Positions 8,590-18,171 of a stretch of 64,000 nt of DNA are shown here, in pieces (the stretch's first letter is position 1; each line of letters begins with the position of its first letter). A model generated the notes under the pieces. It saw only the letters and a list, made by a program, of their open reading frames with translations. It searched no databases and had not been told where the DNA came from. The stretch spans positions 62,001 to 126,000 of the forward strand of contig NZ_AOCG01000008.1 of NCBI RefSeq assembly GCF_000525795.1. The letters are read 5' to 3'. This stretch comes from Listeria aquatica FSL S10-1188 (GTDB lineage: Bacteria > Bacillota > Bacilli > Lactobacillales > Listeriaceae). The translations under genes and the position numbers were made by a program.

Positions 8590-10488
8590 ATGAATACTCT
8601 TACTTTTGATAAATTAGAATACCCAGAACTTACACAGCTATTAGCTGAAAACTGTGTGAGTGATGCGGCTAAAGAAAAAGCACAGCAACTAAAACCTTTT
8701 AAAAATAAACGCACAATTGAAGCAAAACTTACTGAAACGAGCGAGGCTCGGAAAATCTTAGATAGCGGACAGAATTTGCCGTTATTTGGTATTAGTAAAA
8801 TGAAACAAACTCTTATTAAACTTGAAAAAAGCTTTGAAATGACACCTGCTGAATTAATGGGCATTGCGGATTTTTTGCGAAGTACAAGGCGTATCAAACA
8901 GTTTCTTGAAAAAAATAGTGGGATCTCTCCGATGCTTGCTCGATTCGCGGAGAGCATTCAAAGTTTTATGGAGATTGAAGAAGCGATTAGTCAGGCGATT
9001 AGGAACGGGGAAGTGGACAATGTAGCAAGCGCAACCTTGCGAAAAACGCGGAAGCTTCTTGAGGATAATCAAGCAAAAACGACTGAGCGCTTGGATAAAT
9101 TTATGAAGAATCCGGAAAACAAGTCTTATATTCAGGAATTCTTTGTGACGCGAAAGAACGCTCACGATACGATTCCAATTAAAGCGAGCTTTCAAAAGTT
9201 TGTTCGCGGTACGGTAATTGAAGTTTCAAGTAAAGGAACGACAGTTTTTATAGAACCAGAAACGATTGCAAAATTAAGCGCCATTCGTGCCAATTTGAAG
9301 GCAGAAGAGCAAGCGGAAATCTATCAAATTCTGGCAGCACTTTCTGGGGCTGTTCTTGCTGAACTTGATGGGATTAAACATAATCTCGAAGTGATCACGG
9401 AATTTGATTTCATCTTTGCGAAGGGGAAGCTCTCAAGGCAAATGGAAGCAACAAGTCCGTCTGTGAATGAAAGAGGCGAAATCAAATTGAAACAAGCGAA
9501 ACATCCGTTTCTTGCCATGAAATTAGCTGTTCCTCTTGATTTTTCAATAGGTGAAAACTATCGCGGCTTGATTATTACGGGGTCGAACGCGGGCGGAAAA
9601 ACGGTTGTGCTAAAAACGGTTGGACTTTTGACGTTAATGATGATGGCAGGGCTGCATGTTCCAGCTGCTGAAAACTCGGAACTTGCGGTTTTTGAGCGAG
9701 TTTTTGCGGATATTGGGGACAATCAAAGTTTAGAAAATGCACTCAGTACTTTTTCTTCACATATGCAAAATGCGGGCGAGATTTTAGCGCGGGTCAATGA
9801 GAAAACGCTTGTCTTGTTTGATGAGATTGGAAGTGGGACAGAGCCAAATGAAGGTGCTGCGCTTGCAATCGCGATTCTTGAAGAATGTTATCGCCGCGGG
9901 GGTATAACGCTTGCATCAACGCACTATGAGGCGATTAAACGTTACGGAGGCAAGCATCCAGATTTTATCAATGCACGTATGGCGTTTGATCCAGAGACAC
10001 TTGCGCCGAAATATCAACTCATTATCGGAGAATCTGGTGAAAGCAATGCCCTTTATATTGCAGAAAAGATGAATATTGATCGCAAAGTCTTACAAAAAGC
10101 GAAGCATTACATGAATACGGAAGATTATGCGCTTGAAAAACGGAACTTTAAGCCAAAAAACGTAGCGCATCCTGTAGAACAAACTCATCAGCCATCACTT
10201 GAAAAAGGCGACCGCGTACAACTACTTGAAACAGGAGAAATCGGCCTTGTTTTTAGTCATGAACGTGGGGAAGTGATCGTTTATGCGGGCGGCAAGAAAC
10301 GAGAGGTTTTGGCTCGAAGACTGAAATTGCTTGCCTCAAGAGTGGAACTTTATCCGGCTGATTATGACTTAAATCAGTTGTTTACAAGTTTCGAGGAAAG
10401 AAAAGAACAACATGACTTTGCTCGCGGTTCGAAAAAAGCCTTGCGACGTGTTCAAAAAGAAATCAAACAGTCACGTGAGGAAAAGTGA
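8590..10488 (+). CDS. MutS2-like ATPase lacking the Smr domain
   Basis: A 632-residue member of the MutS2 branch of ABC-type ATPases. The N-terminal half has the MutS2-type core and clamp (TSEARKILDSG, NAHDTIPIKASFQKF, VRGTVIEVSSKGTTVFIEPE). The ATPase has Walker A GSNAGGKT (about residues 331-338), FADIGDNQSLENALSTFSSH, Walker B TLVLFDEIGSGTEP (Asp about 411) and the histidine switch ASTHYEAIK. Residues 540-580 (GDRVQLLETGEIGLVFS) resemble the KOW-like domain. The long coiled coil and C-terminal Smr nuclease of typical 780-residue MutS2 are absent. Canonical MutS2 suppresses recombination and splits collided ribosomes; which role applies here is unknown. ATG 8590 follows AAAGGAG. Confidence 0.85.
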   Translation: MNTLTFDKLEYPELTQLLAENCVSDAAKEKAQQLKPFKNKRTIEAKLTETSEARKILDSGQNLPLFGISKMKQTLIKLEKSFEMTPAELMGIADFLRSTRRIKQFLEKNSGISPMLARFAESIQSFMEIEEAISQAIRNGEVDNVASATLRKTRKLLEDNQAKTTERLDKFMKNPENKSYIQEFFVTRKNAHDTIPIKASFQKFVRGTVIEVSSKGTTVFIEPETIAKLSAIRANLKAEEQAEIYQILAALSGAVLAELDGIKHNLEVITEFDFIFAKGKLSRQMEATSPSVNERGEIKLKQAKHPFLAMKLAVPLDFSIGENYRGLIITGSNAGGKTVVLKTVGLLTLMMMAGLHVPAAENSELAVFERVFADIGDNQSLENALSTFSSHMQNAGEILARVNEKTLVLFDEIGSGTEPNEGAALAIAILEECYRRGGITLASTHYEAIKRYGGKHPDFINARMAFDPETLAPKYQLIIGESGESNALYIAEKMNIDRKVLQKAKHYMNTEDYALEKRNFKPKNVAHPVEQTHQPSLEKGDRVQLLETGEIGLVFSHERGEVIVYAGGKKREVLARRLKLLASRVELYPADYDLNQLFTSFEERKEQHDFARGSKKALRRVQKEIKQSREEK

Positions 10489-10510
10489 CTGTTTGAAAAG
10501 ATGATTACTT

Positions 10511-10544
10511 AAGCAGAAAATCCACAGATTTTCTGCTTTTGTGT
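10511..10544 (+). terminator. Intrinsic terminator after the MutS2-like gene
   Basis: AGCAGAAAATC and GATTTTCTGCT form a stem followed by TTT. It overlaps the uncorrected 3' end of the convergent DUF817 frame, which supports ending that gene earlier. Confidence 0.75.
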
Positions 10545-11322
10545 TTAGTAGAAGAAAAGAGTCCAGCACTTTTTTATTTTTTTTGAGTTGCGCTACAATA
10601 ATGATGCTAATAATAATTAATAAAAACCAACTTGTTATTTTTCCAATATGTACAGGACGCCATGCGGCAAGCTGATCCGGATAACTCCAAGCGCCAAAGA
10701 AACTGGCGATATTTTCTGCCAAATAAATGAAAAAAGCGATGAGAAGAAAAGCAAGTGAAAGAGGCATTTTTAGCTCCTTTTGTGAAACTGTAAAATAAAC
10801 ATGTGTTCTTGCAAAAAGGAGTAAAACAAGAACGATTAGGATATAACGAATATCGGGTAAAAAGTGATGAGTAAAAAAGTTGGCATAAATAAGGAGACAA
10901 ATCCCGACTGCCAGAAAACTATTGGGCCAATTTTCAAGGCGTAATTGGAATTCTTTAAAGGCTCGACAAATATAACTGGCTACACTGGCGTACATAAAAC
11001 CGCTGTACAATGGGACACCGAGTAAAACAGCAAAGCCTGAACCTGGATAACTCCAAGAGCCCATCTGTACTTTATAGATTTCGAGACCAAGCCCGATAAG
11101 ATGGAACAACATGATGACCTTCAGTTCATCAAAAGTTTCAAAACCGTAACGAATCAATAAAATTTGTGTAAGCAAACAAATCAATAAAAGTAAATCGTAG
11201 CGGGTAATGAAAGGTAGTGGAAAAAATTTGGTTATTCCAAGTGCACAAAATATAATGGCGGGGAAGAGGCAGCACTTTATTTGTTTCCAAGTGAAGTCTG
11301 TTAGTCTAGTTAAAAAAATCAT
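10545..11322 (-). CDS. DUF817 integral membrane protein, YoaT-like (probable frameshift near 3' end)
   Basis: Polytopic membrane protein with about eight hydrophobic segments. It carries DUF817 features: LLIRYGFETFDELKVI, VQMGSWSYPGSGFAVLLGVP and a second SFFGAWSYPDQLAAWRPVH. The family function is unknown. As given, the frame continues to 10471 through the neighbouring terminator. Removing one T from T8 at 10577-10584 ends the protein at 10545 with 258 residues, close to family length and outside the terminator, so I prefer that end. AAGGTGA precedes the ATG at 11322. It is convergent with the MutS2-like gene and I see no functional link. Confidence 0.75.
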
Positions 11323-11560
11323 TTAATCACCTTCCCTTCTTTATTAGAATAACCCAAAAAGCTTTAGAAAAGTATAAAATCTAATATAGAATTACTGAAG
11401 AAGCAAAATCATATCCGATTTTTGATTTTAAAAGATAGGAGAACACATTCATTATTAATTTATGTAATAATAAATATTAACATTTACTATTTTTATTAAT
11501 AATAAAATCCCCTTATACTTGAAGAAAGAAAAACGGAGACAGAAGGATTGAAGGGAGAAA

Positions 11561-12558
11561 ATGATGATTTTTACGAAAAAAAAGTTTTTGGATTGCGGCA
11601 GTAACGACTCTCATTTGTTCGCTTGCCGGAAAATATTTAGCACTTGTTCCAGGCTTTAGCTTGGTTGGGGCCCTTGTTATTGCTCTTTTATGTGGCATGT
11701 TATTTCAAACCGCGAGTCCAGTTATTTACGCAAGTATAGAAGGCATTGGTTTTATTTCGAATAAATTTTTGCGTCTAGGAATCATTTTGTTAGGGTTTCG
11801 ACTTAATTTATACACCCTTGCAGAATCGGGCATAAAAACGATTTTATTAGCCTTGATTGTTGTTACGGGAACGATTCTACTCACTTACTGGCTTTGCCGA
11901 GTTTTCCATGTGGAAAATCGTTTAGCTATTTTGACAGCAAGCGGTTGTGGAATTTGCGGAGCCGCTGCTGTGATGGGTGTTTCGCCGCAGGTAAAGGCGG
12001 ATAAAGATGATGCTGTGCTTGCGGTTGCGGTTGTGTGCATCATGGGAACTGTCTTCACCTTGATTGAAATTGGCTTGAAACCATTGCTTGGTTTTTCTGA
12101 TGGACAATTTGGTGTGATGGCAGGCGCTTCGCTTCATGAAATTGCTCATGCAGTTGCTGCAGGTGGCTCGGCAGGTATGGCAGGTTTAGATGCTGCGATC
12201 ATCACAAAATTATCACGTGTGATTTTACTTGCTCCTGCCGCTCTTTTTATTGGCATCTGGTACACGCGCCGTTCTGCTGGAAGAGGCGAACCAAAAGGGA
12301 AATTACCGATTCCATGGTTTATGGCAGGCTTTTTACTTTCAAGTGCGATTGGGAGCTTTTTACCAATTTCGCAGGCTTTGATTGATGGACTTGTAAGCCT
12401 TGCTTATCTATTTCTTGGTATGGCCATGGCAGCCCTTGGTATGAGTGTGAATTTTAAAGTGATCGCCGAACGCGGTGGTAAAGTTTTTCTTGCCGCAGGA
12501 ATCAGTTCGGTCGTATTACTTGGCTTTACAATGCTTGCGAGTAAGCTGTTTTTTTTAA
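11561..12558 (+). CDS. YeiH/UPF0324 family putative sulfate or anion exporter (frameshifts at both ends)
   Basis: Membrane protein of about 331 residues after correction, with nine or ten hydrophobic segments. Family features include LRLGIILLGFRLNL, ILTASGCGICGAAAVMGVSP, GASLHEIAHAVAAG and FLGMAMAALGMSVNFK. The family is proposed to export sulfate or related anions; evidence is limited. Two homopolymers need one base fewer: A8 at 11576-11583 (restoring TKKSFWIAAVTTL) and T8 at 12549-12556 (giving a TAA stop at 12556-12558 instead of running into the next gene). A LysR regulator follows within 16 nt, a pairing also seen for yeiH/yeiE. The 11323-11560 gap is AT-rich with no clear element. Confidence 0.8.
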
Positions 12559-12573
12559 AAAGGAGGGAGACGC

Positions 12574-13401
12574 TTGTTTCAATTATTAGAGACTTTTATT
12601 GCAGTTTATGAAACGAATAGTTTTACAAAAGCCGCAAACGCACTCTATATTTCGCAGCCAACTATTTCGGTGCACATTGAAAAACTGGAAAAAGAACTGG
12701 ATGTGAAACTATTTGAGCGAAATGCGCGCAACCGAATTGAAAAAACAGAAGCCGCTACTTTATTCTATGAAAAAGCTAAACAAATCTTAAATGGATGGGA
12801 AAGTGGCAAAGAGGAGCTTGCGGCTCTTTCTGGGAAGGCAAGAAGGAAGTACACGATTGCGGCTTCCCAAACGATTGGCGGATATTTGCTACCGCAAATC
12901 ATGAACGCACTTGGACAGCTTTATCCGCAAATTAATTTCGAAATTTTGCTTGATAATTCGACGAATGTCTACAAGGCAGTCCATATGTTTGAAGCGGATC
13001 TTGGTCTTGTCGAGACACCTGAAGTTTATCCAGATATGGACCGAACGATTTTCATGAAAGATCAACTTGTCATTTTAGGCGACAGGGAATTAGAACGCTG
13101 GATTTTGCGCGAAGAGGGCTCAGGGATTCGGCAGTATACAGAAATGTATTTGAAAGAACAGCAAATTTTGCCAGAAGAAAAAATCATCGCAAGCAGTAAT
13201 GCTTTGATTTTAGAGCTTGTTAAGCAAGGGATGGGACGGACGCTCCAGTCAGCCCGCGTTGCTGAAAAATTATCTCTCCTAGTTCAAAAAACAGATTTTA
13301 TCCGTCCGCTTTATTTGATTTTACCGAAAGAGGACAGCGGAAAAAATGTCGAATTGGCACAATCGATTTTGGATCTGTTAAAAAAACTCGGCGATGTTTA
13401 A
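12574..13401 (+). CDS. LysR-family regulator (probably of the adjacent YeiH transporter)
   Basis: A 275-residue LysR-type regulator. The N-terminal winged HTH (FTKAANALYISQPTISVHIE, residues 18-37) is followed by the linker helix (LEKELDVKLFERNARN) and a periplasmic-binding-like effector domain (YTIAASQTIGGYLLPQIM, then VYKAVHMFEADLGLVE). TTG at 12574 is the start: AGGAGG lies about 8 nt upstream and the first residues are the usual MFQLLETFIAVYE. It follows the transporter in the same direction and likely shares its transcript, so autoregulation together with the transporter is the simplest reading. The effector is unknown. Confidence 0.85.
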   Translation: MFQLLETFIAVYETNSFTKAANALYISQPTISVHIEKLEKELDVKLFERNARNRIEKTEAATLFYEKAKQILNGWESGKEELAALSGKARRKYTIAASQTIGGYLLPQIMNALGQLYPQINFEILLDNSTNVYKAVHMFEADLGLVETPEVYPDMDRTIFMKDQLVILGDRELERWILREEGSGIRQYTEMYLKEQQILPEEKIIASSNALILELVKQGMGRTLQSARVAEKLSLLVQKTDFIRPLYLILPKEDSGKNVELAQSILDLLKKLGDV

Positions 13402-13515
13402 ATAAAAAAATCATGAGAAACTGGTAAAAAAAATGTTTATATTGATCTCCCTCAAGGGAAAATGTAGTAGGATAGTAAAGTGGCTAAAACAATTTTTTGA
13501 GAGGAGATTACTATT

Positions 13516-14157
13516 TTGGAACAGCCTTCAGTGGATGAGCTCAAAGAATGGCGAAATATCATGTTGATGCACCGGTTTGCGCTTGAAGAAGTCAACACTA
13601 AACTAAAAATTCTCAATGAGGAATTTCAATTTTTACATGATTATAATCCGATGGAACATTTAAAATCGCGCGTGAAATCACTTGAAAGTATCGGGGCGAA
13701 GCTAGAGAAAAAGGGTGTGGATATTACACCAGAAAATGCACGGGAACACGTTCATGATATTGCTGGCATTCGAATTACCTGCTCGTTTGTCTCGGATATT
13801 TTTAAAATTGAAGAGATGATCAAGCATCAGGATGATCTAAAAATTTTACGTGTGAAAGACTATGTTACATACCCAAAAGAAAGCGGCTATCGCAGTCTTC
13901 ATATGCTCTGTGAAGTGCCAATCTTTTTGACAAATCGCTCTGAGAAAATCATGGTCGAAATCCAGATTCGTACTGTTGCGATGGATTTTTGGGCGAGCCT
14001 TGAACATAAAATTTACTATAAATATCAAGATGAAGCCCCAGAATACTTAACGAATGAGTTGCGTGAAGCGGCGGATATTGTCACGCAGCTGGATGAAAAA
14101 ATGAAAAATTTAAATGACGAAATCAATAAGTATAAAAATAATCTGGAAAATGAGTGA
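13516..14157 (+). CDS. relP: Small alarmone synthetase RelP (YwaC type)
   Basis: Single-domain (p)ppGpp synthetase of 213 residues that transfers pyrophosphate from ATP to GDP or GTP. It aligns throughout with YwaC/RelP. Visible are HDYNPMEHLKSRVKSLESI, EHVHDIAGIRITCSF (the R.I..C region of the nucleotide site), VKDYVTYPKESGYRSLHM with the GYRSLH motif, VEIQIRTVAMDFWASLEHKI, and the C-terminal helix typical of tetrameric small synthetases. No hydrolase, TGS or ACT domain is present. The start is TTG 13516 with GAGGAG about 10 nt upstream. Members of this group are usually induced by cell-envelope stress; the promoter gives no proof of that here. Confidence 0.92.
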   Translation: MEQPSVDELKEWRNIMLMHRFALEEVNTKLKILNEEFQFLHDYNPMEHLKSRVKSLESIGAKLEKKGVDITPENAREHVHDIAGIRITCSFVSDIFKIEEMIKHQDDLKILRVKDYVTYPKESGYRSLHMLCEVPIFLTNRSEKIMVEIQIRTVAMDFWASLEHKIYYKYQDEAPEYLTNELREAADIVTQLDEKMKNLNDEINKYKNNLENE

Positions 14158-14160
14158 TTT

Positions 14161-14203
14161 TGTGCGCGAATTGTTAACTTTGTTAATAATTTGCGCATTT
14201 TTG
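14161..14203 (+). terminator. Probable terminator after relP
   Basis: TGCGCGAATTGTTAA and TTAATAATTTGCGCA form an imperfect stem followed by TTTTT. Confidence 0.5.
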
Positions 14204-14248
14204 GATTTTCCTGCATAATATTATAAGCACAAAAGGAGGAAACTAGAA

Positions 14249-16302
14249 TTGGAGATCTTTTTATTTGTTTTACTGTTATTACTCGCTATATTAGTATCCA
14301 ATTTACTCAACCGCTTCGTCCCGGTTGTCTCCGTACCGCTGATTCAAATTGGGCTTGGGATTTTAATTGCACTTTTACCACTTGGGTTTGAGCTTGATTT
14401 AAATCCAGAATTATTTTTGCTATTATTCATTGCCCCCTTGCTCTTTAATGATGGTAAGCGGACGGATAAGAAGGCTTTGTGGAAACTACGCGTGCCGATT
14501 TTACTGCTTGCACTTGGTCTAGTCTTTATTACCGTGCTTGTTATAGGCTATTTTGTCAATTGGATGATTCCAACGATTCCGCTTGCAGCAGCTTTTGCAT
14601 TTGCAGCTGCGCTAGCACCGACAGATGCCGTAGCTGTGAGTTCACTCTCAGGGCGAATTACTTTGCCAAAACGAGTGATGAGTCTACTTGAGGGAGAGTC
14701 CTTAATAAACGATGCATCAGGACTTGTGTCCTTCCAATTTGCTATTGCGGCAATGGTAACAGGGACATTTAGTTTATTAAATGCATCTTGGAGCTTTCTT
14801 GTCATTGCTATCGGTGGTGCTCTTGTCGGGCTCATCTTAACTTTACTTAAGTTTCAACTACTAAAGTGGGTGAGGGGACTCGGAATGGAAGATGTCACCT
14901 TCCATATGTTGATCGAAATTTTAACCCCGTTTGTGATTTATTTAGCAGCAGAAGAATTACATGTTTCTGGGATTCTCGCGGTAGTTGCAGCAGGTATTAT
15001 GCATGCCGTTGAACGGAAACGACTGGATCCACAACTTGTGAAGCTAAGTGTAGTTTCAAAAAGTACTTGGTCGGTGATTATTTTTGTTTTAAATGGTCTA
15101 GTATTTTTAATTTTAGGTACCCAACTACCATCTATTGCGAGAGTCGTTTGGGAAGATTCTGGAATCAGCAATACACAAGTGTTGATGTATATATTCTTGA
15201 TTACGCTCGCTTTGATTCTCTTGCGTTTCTTCTGGGTTAGTGGCTTATGGATGTTTGACTGGCTCTTCAAAAGTGATAAATCGAAAAAAACGCAAAAACC
15301 ATCCGTGCGAGCATCTATTTTAACGAGTTTATCGGGTGTCCGGGGAGCTGTTACACTTGCGACAGCTTTATCCATTCCCTTTTTCCTCGATAACGGCGAT
15401 ATGTTCCCGCAACGAGCATTGATTATTTTTATGGCATCAGGCGTGATATTATTTACACTGCTTATTGCAACATTTATCTTGCCGATTCTTGCTAAGGGAA
15501 ATGAAGCTGATCTTGGAAATGAACGGGCAGAACGTGCTACACAGATTTGGATTTTGCGCAAAGTGAAACGAGAGTTACAGAATCAAATTACACCGGATAA
15601 TAAAGCGGCAACGGAAATGGTTATTCGTAATTATAGACGTCGAATTCAGGAATTGCAGCAAGGAGAAAACTCGCAAAAGCGTGATATGACACAAGCTGAG
15701 AAAGGAAAAACGGCTGGAGATTATCACTTGGGAACATGAATATACGCAGAAGCTTCTAGCTGATGGAAAGATTAGTACAGAAACGGCCTACCGCTATGGT
15801 AGCTTTCTCAACATGATGGAAAGTGCTTTAAAGCAAAGATTCAAAACGAAAATCAAAAATTTTATTCGATTTGGAAGTCGGTTGCTACAAATGCTTTTAC
15901 ATCCAAAACGGTTGCGCGCACTAAAATCAAAAGTACGGAAGCAACACCCTGAACGTACAAAAGCTTTTAAAGAAATCAATTTTGTACGAGTGGAAAATGA
16001 AAAAATGGTCATTCGAAAATTAAAAAGCACAAATGAACCAAGATAATATGGATTTATTGTTGCCGCTTTTGAATGAGCATAAGGAACACTTAGAACGTCT
16101 TACAACGGAGCGAATTCGTCCAAGTTCGCGAGAAAAATTTGAACAAAAAGTGCATGAAGTGGAACTTTCAGGTATTCAAATTGAACGTGATACCATTCAA
16201 GGCTTATTTGAAGAAGGAAAAATTTCGCGCGACCTTGCACGCGATATGAGACAAGACTTGAATCTACTCGAAACTTACACAATCGAAGAAGATTTAGTCT
16301 AA
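14249..16302 (+). CDS. CPA1-family Na+/H+ antiporter with long cytoplasmic tail (two frameshifts)
   Basis: Cation/proton antiporter of about 683 residues. The first 410 residues hold about 12 membrane segments with CPA1 motifs: FIAPLLFNDGKRTDKKAL, FAAALAPTDAVAVSSLSGRI, LEGESLINDASGLVSFQFA (the ND ion-binding pair) and SLSGVRGAVTLATALSIPF. A 270-residue charged cytoplasmic tail follows. The tail is split by two small breaks restored by one fewer A each: A5 at 15706-15710 and A5 at 16022-16026, giving one continuous charged domain ending LLETYTIEEDLV. The start is TTG 14249 behind AAGGAGG. A terminator follows, so it is separate from the polyamine operon. Confidence 0.85.
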
Positions 16303-16307
16303 CTAAG

Positions 16308-16355
16308 AAGACTTAAAAGAAGGCATTCAAAATGCGCTTTTAAGTCTTTTTTTTT
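16308..16355 (+). terminator. Intrinsic terminator after the antiporter
   Basis: AAGACTTAAAAG and CTTTTAAGTCTT form a long stem followed by a T tract. Confidence 0.85.
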
Positions 16356-16393
16356 AGCCTAAACCATAGTTTGAAGAAATTTTAAAAAGTATC

Positions 16394-16422
16394 TTGATGT
16401 GTGATTTCAAATGTTGTATAAT
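16394..16422 (+). promoter_or_regulatory. Sigma-A promoter of the regulator-pot operon
   Basis: TTGATG, 17 bp, TATAAT. Transcription should start near 16429, just upstream of the half-site array. Confidence 0.75.
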
Positions 16423-16437
16423 GATTCTTGCTTTGAG

Positions 16438-16495
16438 TAAACCTGAAGTTTATAAATACTAAACAAGTGCGTTTTAAAGTTTACTTTTATTAAAC
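16438..16495 (+). promoter_or_regulatory. Array of TAAAC/GTTTA half-sites, putative operator
   Basis: Five half-sites alternate in orientation: TAAAC 16438, GTTTA 16448, TAAAC 16460, GTTTA 16479 and TAAAC 16491. They include AAGTTTA-N7-TAAACTT. The array lies between the predicted transcription start and the ribosome binding site of the HTH-cupin gene, a natural place for autoregulation. Confidence 0.45.
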
Positions 16496-16514
16496 TTTGA
16501 GAAAGGAAGAAAAG

Positions 16515-17059
16515 ATGGAAATCGGCAACAGAATTAAGAATTTGCGTCTTAGCAAGAACCTGACACAAGAGGAACTAGGAGAACGGACAGACTTATCAAA
16601 AGGCTATATTTCGCAACTCGAACGTGATTTAAGTTCGCCGTCGATTGAAACTCTTTTTTCGATTCTTGAAGTGTTAGGCTCTACTCCAAAAGAATTTTTT
16701 GATGAAGAAAAAGGCAAACAAAAGGTTATTTACGAACAGAGAGAACGTATTTTTTTTGAAGATGAGGAGAAGGGCTATCATATTGAATGGCTTGTTCCCG
16801 AATCGAATGAAAAAGAAATGGAACCTGTGTTGCTTGAAATAGATCCACATGGGGGGTTTTAAAAAAATTTGAACCCTCGCTTTCAGAGACTTTTGCTTAC
16901 GTACTAAGTGGTGAGGTTAAGGTATGTTTGGGCGAAGAAAGCTACACGGCAAAAGCGAATGAGACCATTTATTTTCATGCCTCAGATCGCCATCAAATTG
17001 TAAATCAAACGACTGAAAAGGCAGTGCTCATCTTAGTGGCAACGGAATCGTATTTATAG
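16515..17059 (+). CDS. HTH-cupin transcriptional regulator of the polyamine operon (frameshift)
   Basis: XRE-type HTH (residues 5-60, with [20 protein letters not shown]) fused to a C-terminal cupin domain ([20 protein letters not shown], then [17 protein letters not shown]). This PuuR-like architecture usually controls polyamine genes, with the ligand held by the cupin. The frame breaks at 16851-16867, where G6 and A7 together carry two extra bases. With G5 and A6 it reads [17 protein letters not shown] and the protein has 180 residues, normal for the type. ATG 16515 follows AAAGGAAG. The gene is immediately upstream of potABCD, is probably co-transcribed, and is the likely sensor of internal polyamine. 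Confidence 0.85.
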
Positions 17060-17075
17060 AAGGGGAGGAATACAA

Positions 17076-18167
17076 TTGACAGAATCCATTATTTGCTTTA
17101 ACAAAGTTACAAAGCAATTTGATGACGACGAACCCGTTTTGAAAAATGTCAGTTTTGAAATTGAAAAAGGAAAATTCTATACTTTGCTTGGCCCATCCGG
17201 ATGTGGAAAAACTACTATTTTACGCTTGATTGCAGGTTTTTTAGAGGCAACAGAAGGAGACATCTATTTGGACGGGAAGAAAATCAATTCCGTACCGGCC
17301 AACAAGCGCCCGGTAAATACGGTATTTCAAGATTATGCGTTATTTCCACATTTAAATGTATTTGAAAACGTCGCATTTGGCCTTCGAATCAAAAAGCTAA
17401 ATCAAAAAGCGATTGATGAAAAGGTAAAAGAAGCGTTGCGTTTTGTCAATTTGTCTGGTTATGAGAAACGGGAAATCAGCGAAATGTCTGGTGGGCAAAG
17501 GCAACGGGTGGCGATCGCACGAGCTATTGTGAATGAGCCAGAAGTTATTCTTTTGGATGAACCACTCTCCGCGCTTGATTTGAAACTAAGAACAGAGATG
17601 CAATACGAATTGCGTGATTTGCAAAAGCGGTTAGGTATCACGTTTATTTTCGTTACGCATGATCAGGAAGAAGCCCTTGCAATGAGCGATGAAATCTTTG
17701 TGTTAAATAAAGGAGAAATTCAGCAGAGTGGTTCACCGATCGACATTTACGATGAACCGATTAATCGCTTTGTAGCAGACTTTATCGGTGAATCAAATAT
17801 CGTTTCCGGGAAAATGATTCAAGATTTTGAAGTGGAATTTGTGAATCGCCGTTTTGAATGTGTCGATCAAGGCTTTAATGAAAATGAAATCGTTGAAGTG
17901 GTGATTCGACCGGAAGACCTAGAAATTACAACAGCTGACAAAGGAAAACTGCAAGTCGAAGTGGACTGGGTATTATTCCGCGGAGTGCATTACGAAATGG
18001 GCTGTATTGATATTGACGGTAACGAGTGGCTCGTGCATACGACGAAAAAAGCTAAAATCGGTGATAAAATTGGGCTCGCGTTTGATGCCGAAGCCATTCA
18101 CGTCATGCGACTTGGAGAAACAGAAGAAGAATTTGATAAACGTTTAGAAAGTTACGAAGAGGCGTAA
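17076..18167 (+). CDS. potA: Spermidine/putrescine ABC transporter ATP-binding protein
   Basis: Energising ATPase of the polyamine importer, 363 residues. It has Walker [11 protein letters not shown]-loop [17 protein letters not shown], signature [14 protein letters not shown], Walker [17 protein letters not shown] and H-loop [17 protein letters not shown]-terminal TOBE-like domain (about residues 270-350) has [14 protein letters not shown] 17076 is the start, with GGGGAGGA about 9 nt before. It lies 16 bp after the regulator and 4 bp before potB, so the genes form one operon. Confidence 0.93.
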   Translation: MTESIICFNKVTKQFDDDEPVLKNVSFEIEKGKFYTLLGPSGCGKTTILRLIAGFLEATEGDIYLDGKKINSVPANKRPVNTVFQDYALFPHLNVFENVAFGLRIKKLNQKAIDEKVKEALRFVNLSGYEKREISEMSGGQRQRVAIARAIVNEPEVILLDEPLSALDLKLRTEMQYELRDLQKRLGITFIFVTHDQEEALAMSDEIFVLNKGEIQQSGSPIDIYDEPINRFVADFIGESNIVSGKMIQDFEVEFVNRRFECVDQGFNENEIVEVVIRPEDLEITTADKGKLQVEVDWVLFRGVHYEMGCIDIDGNEWLVHTTKKAKIGDKIGLAFDAEAIHVMRLGETEEEFDKRLESYEEA

Positions 18168-18171
18168 GTGA

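Noticed and set aside
8391-8957. 188-codon minus-strand ORF over the leader and the MutS2-like start
   Set aside because: It is antisense to a clear gene, with no family likeness or ribosome binding site, and it covers the terminator.
14938-15561. 207-codon ORF antisense to the antiporter
   Set aside because: It is an antisense shadow of a membrane protein gene, with no motif.
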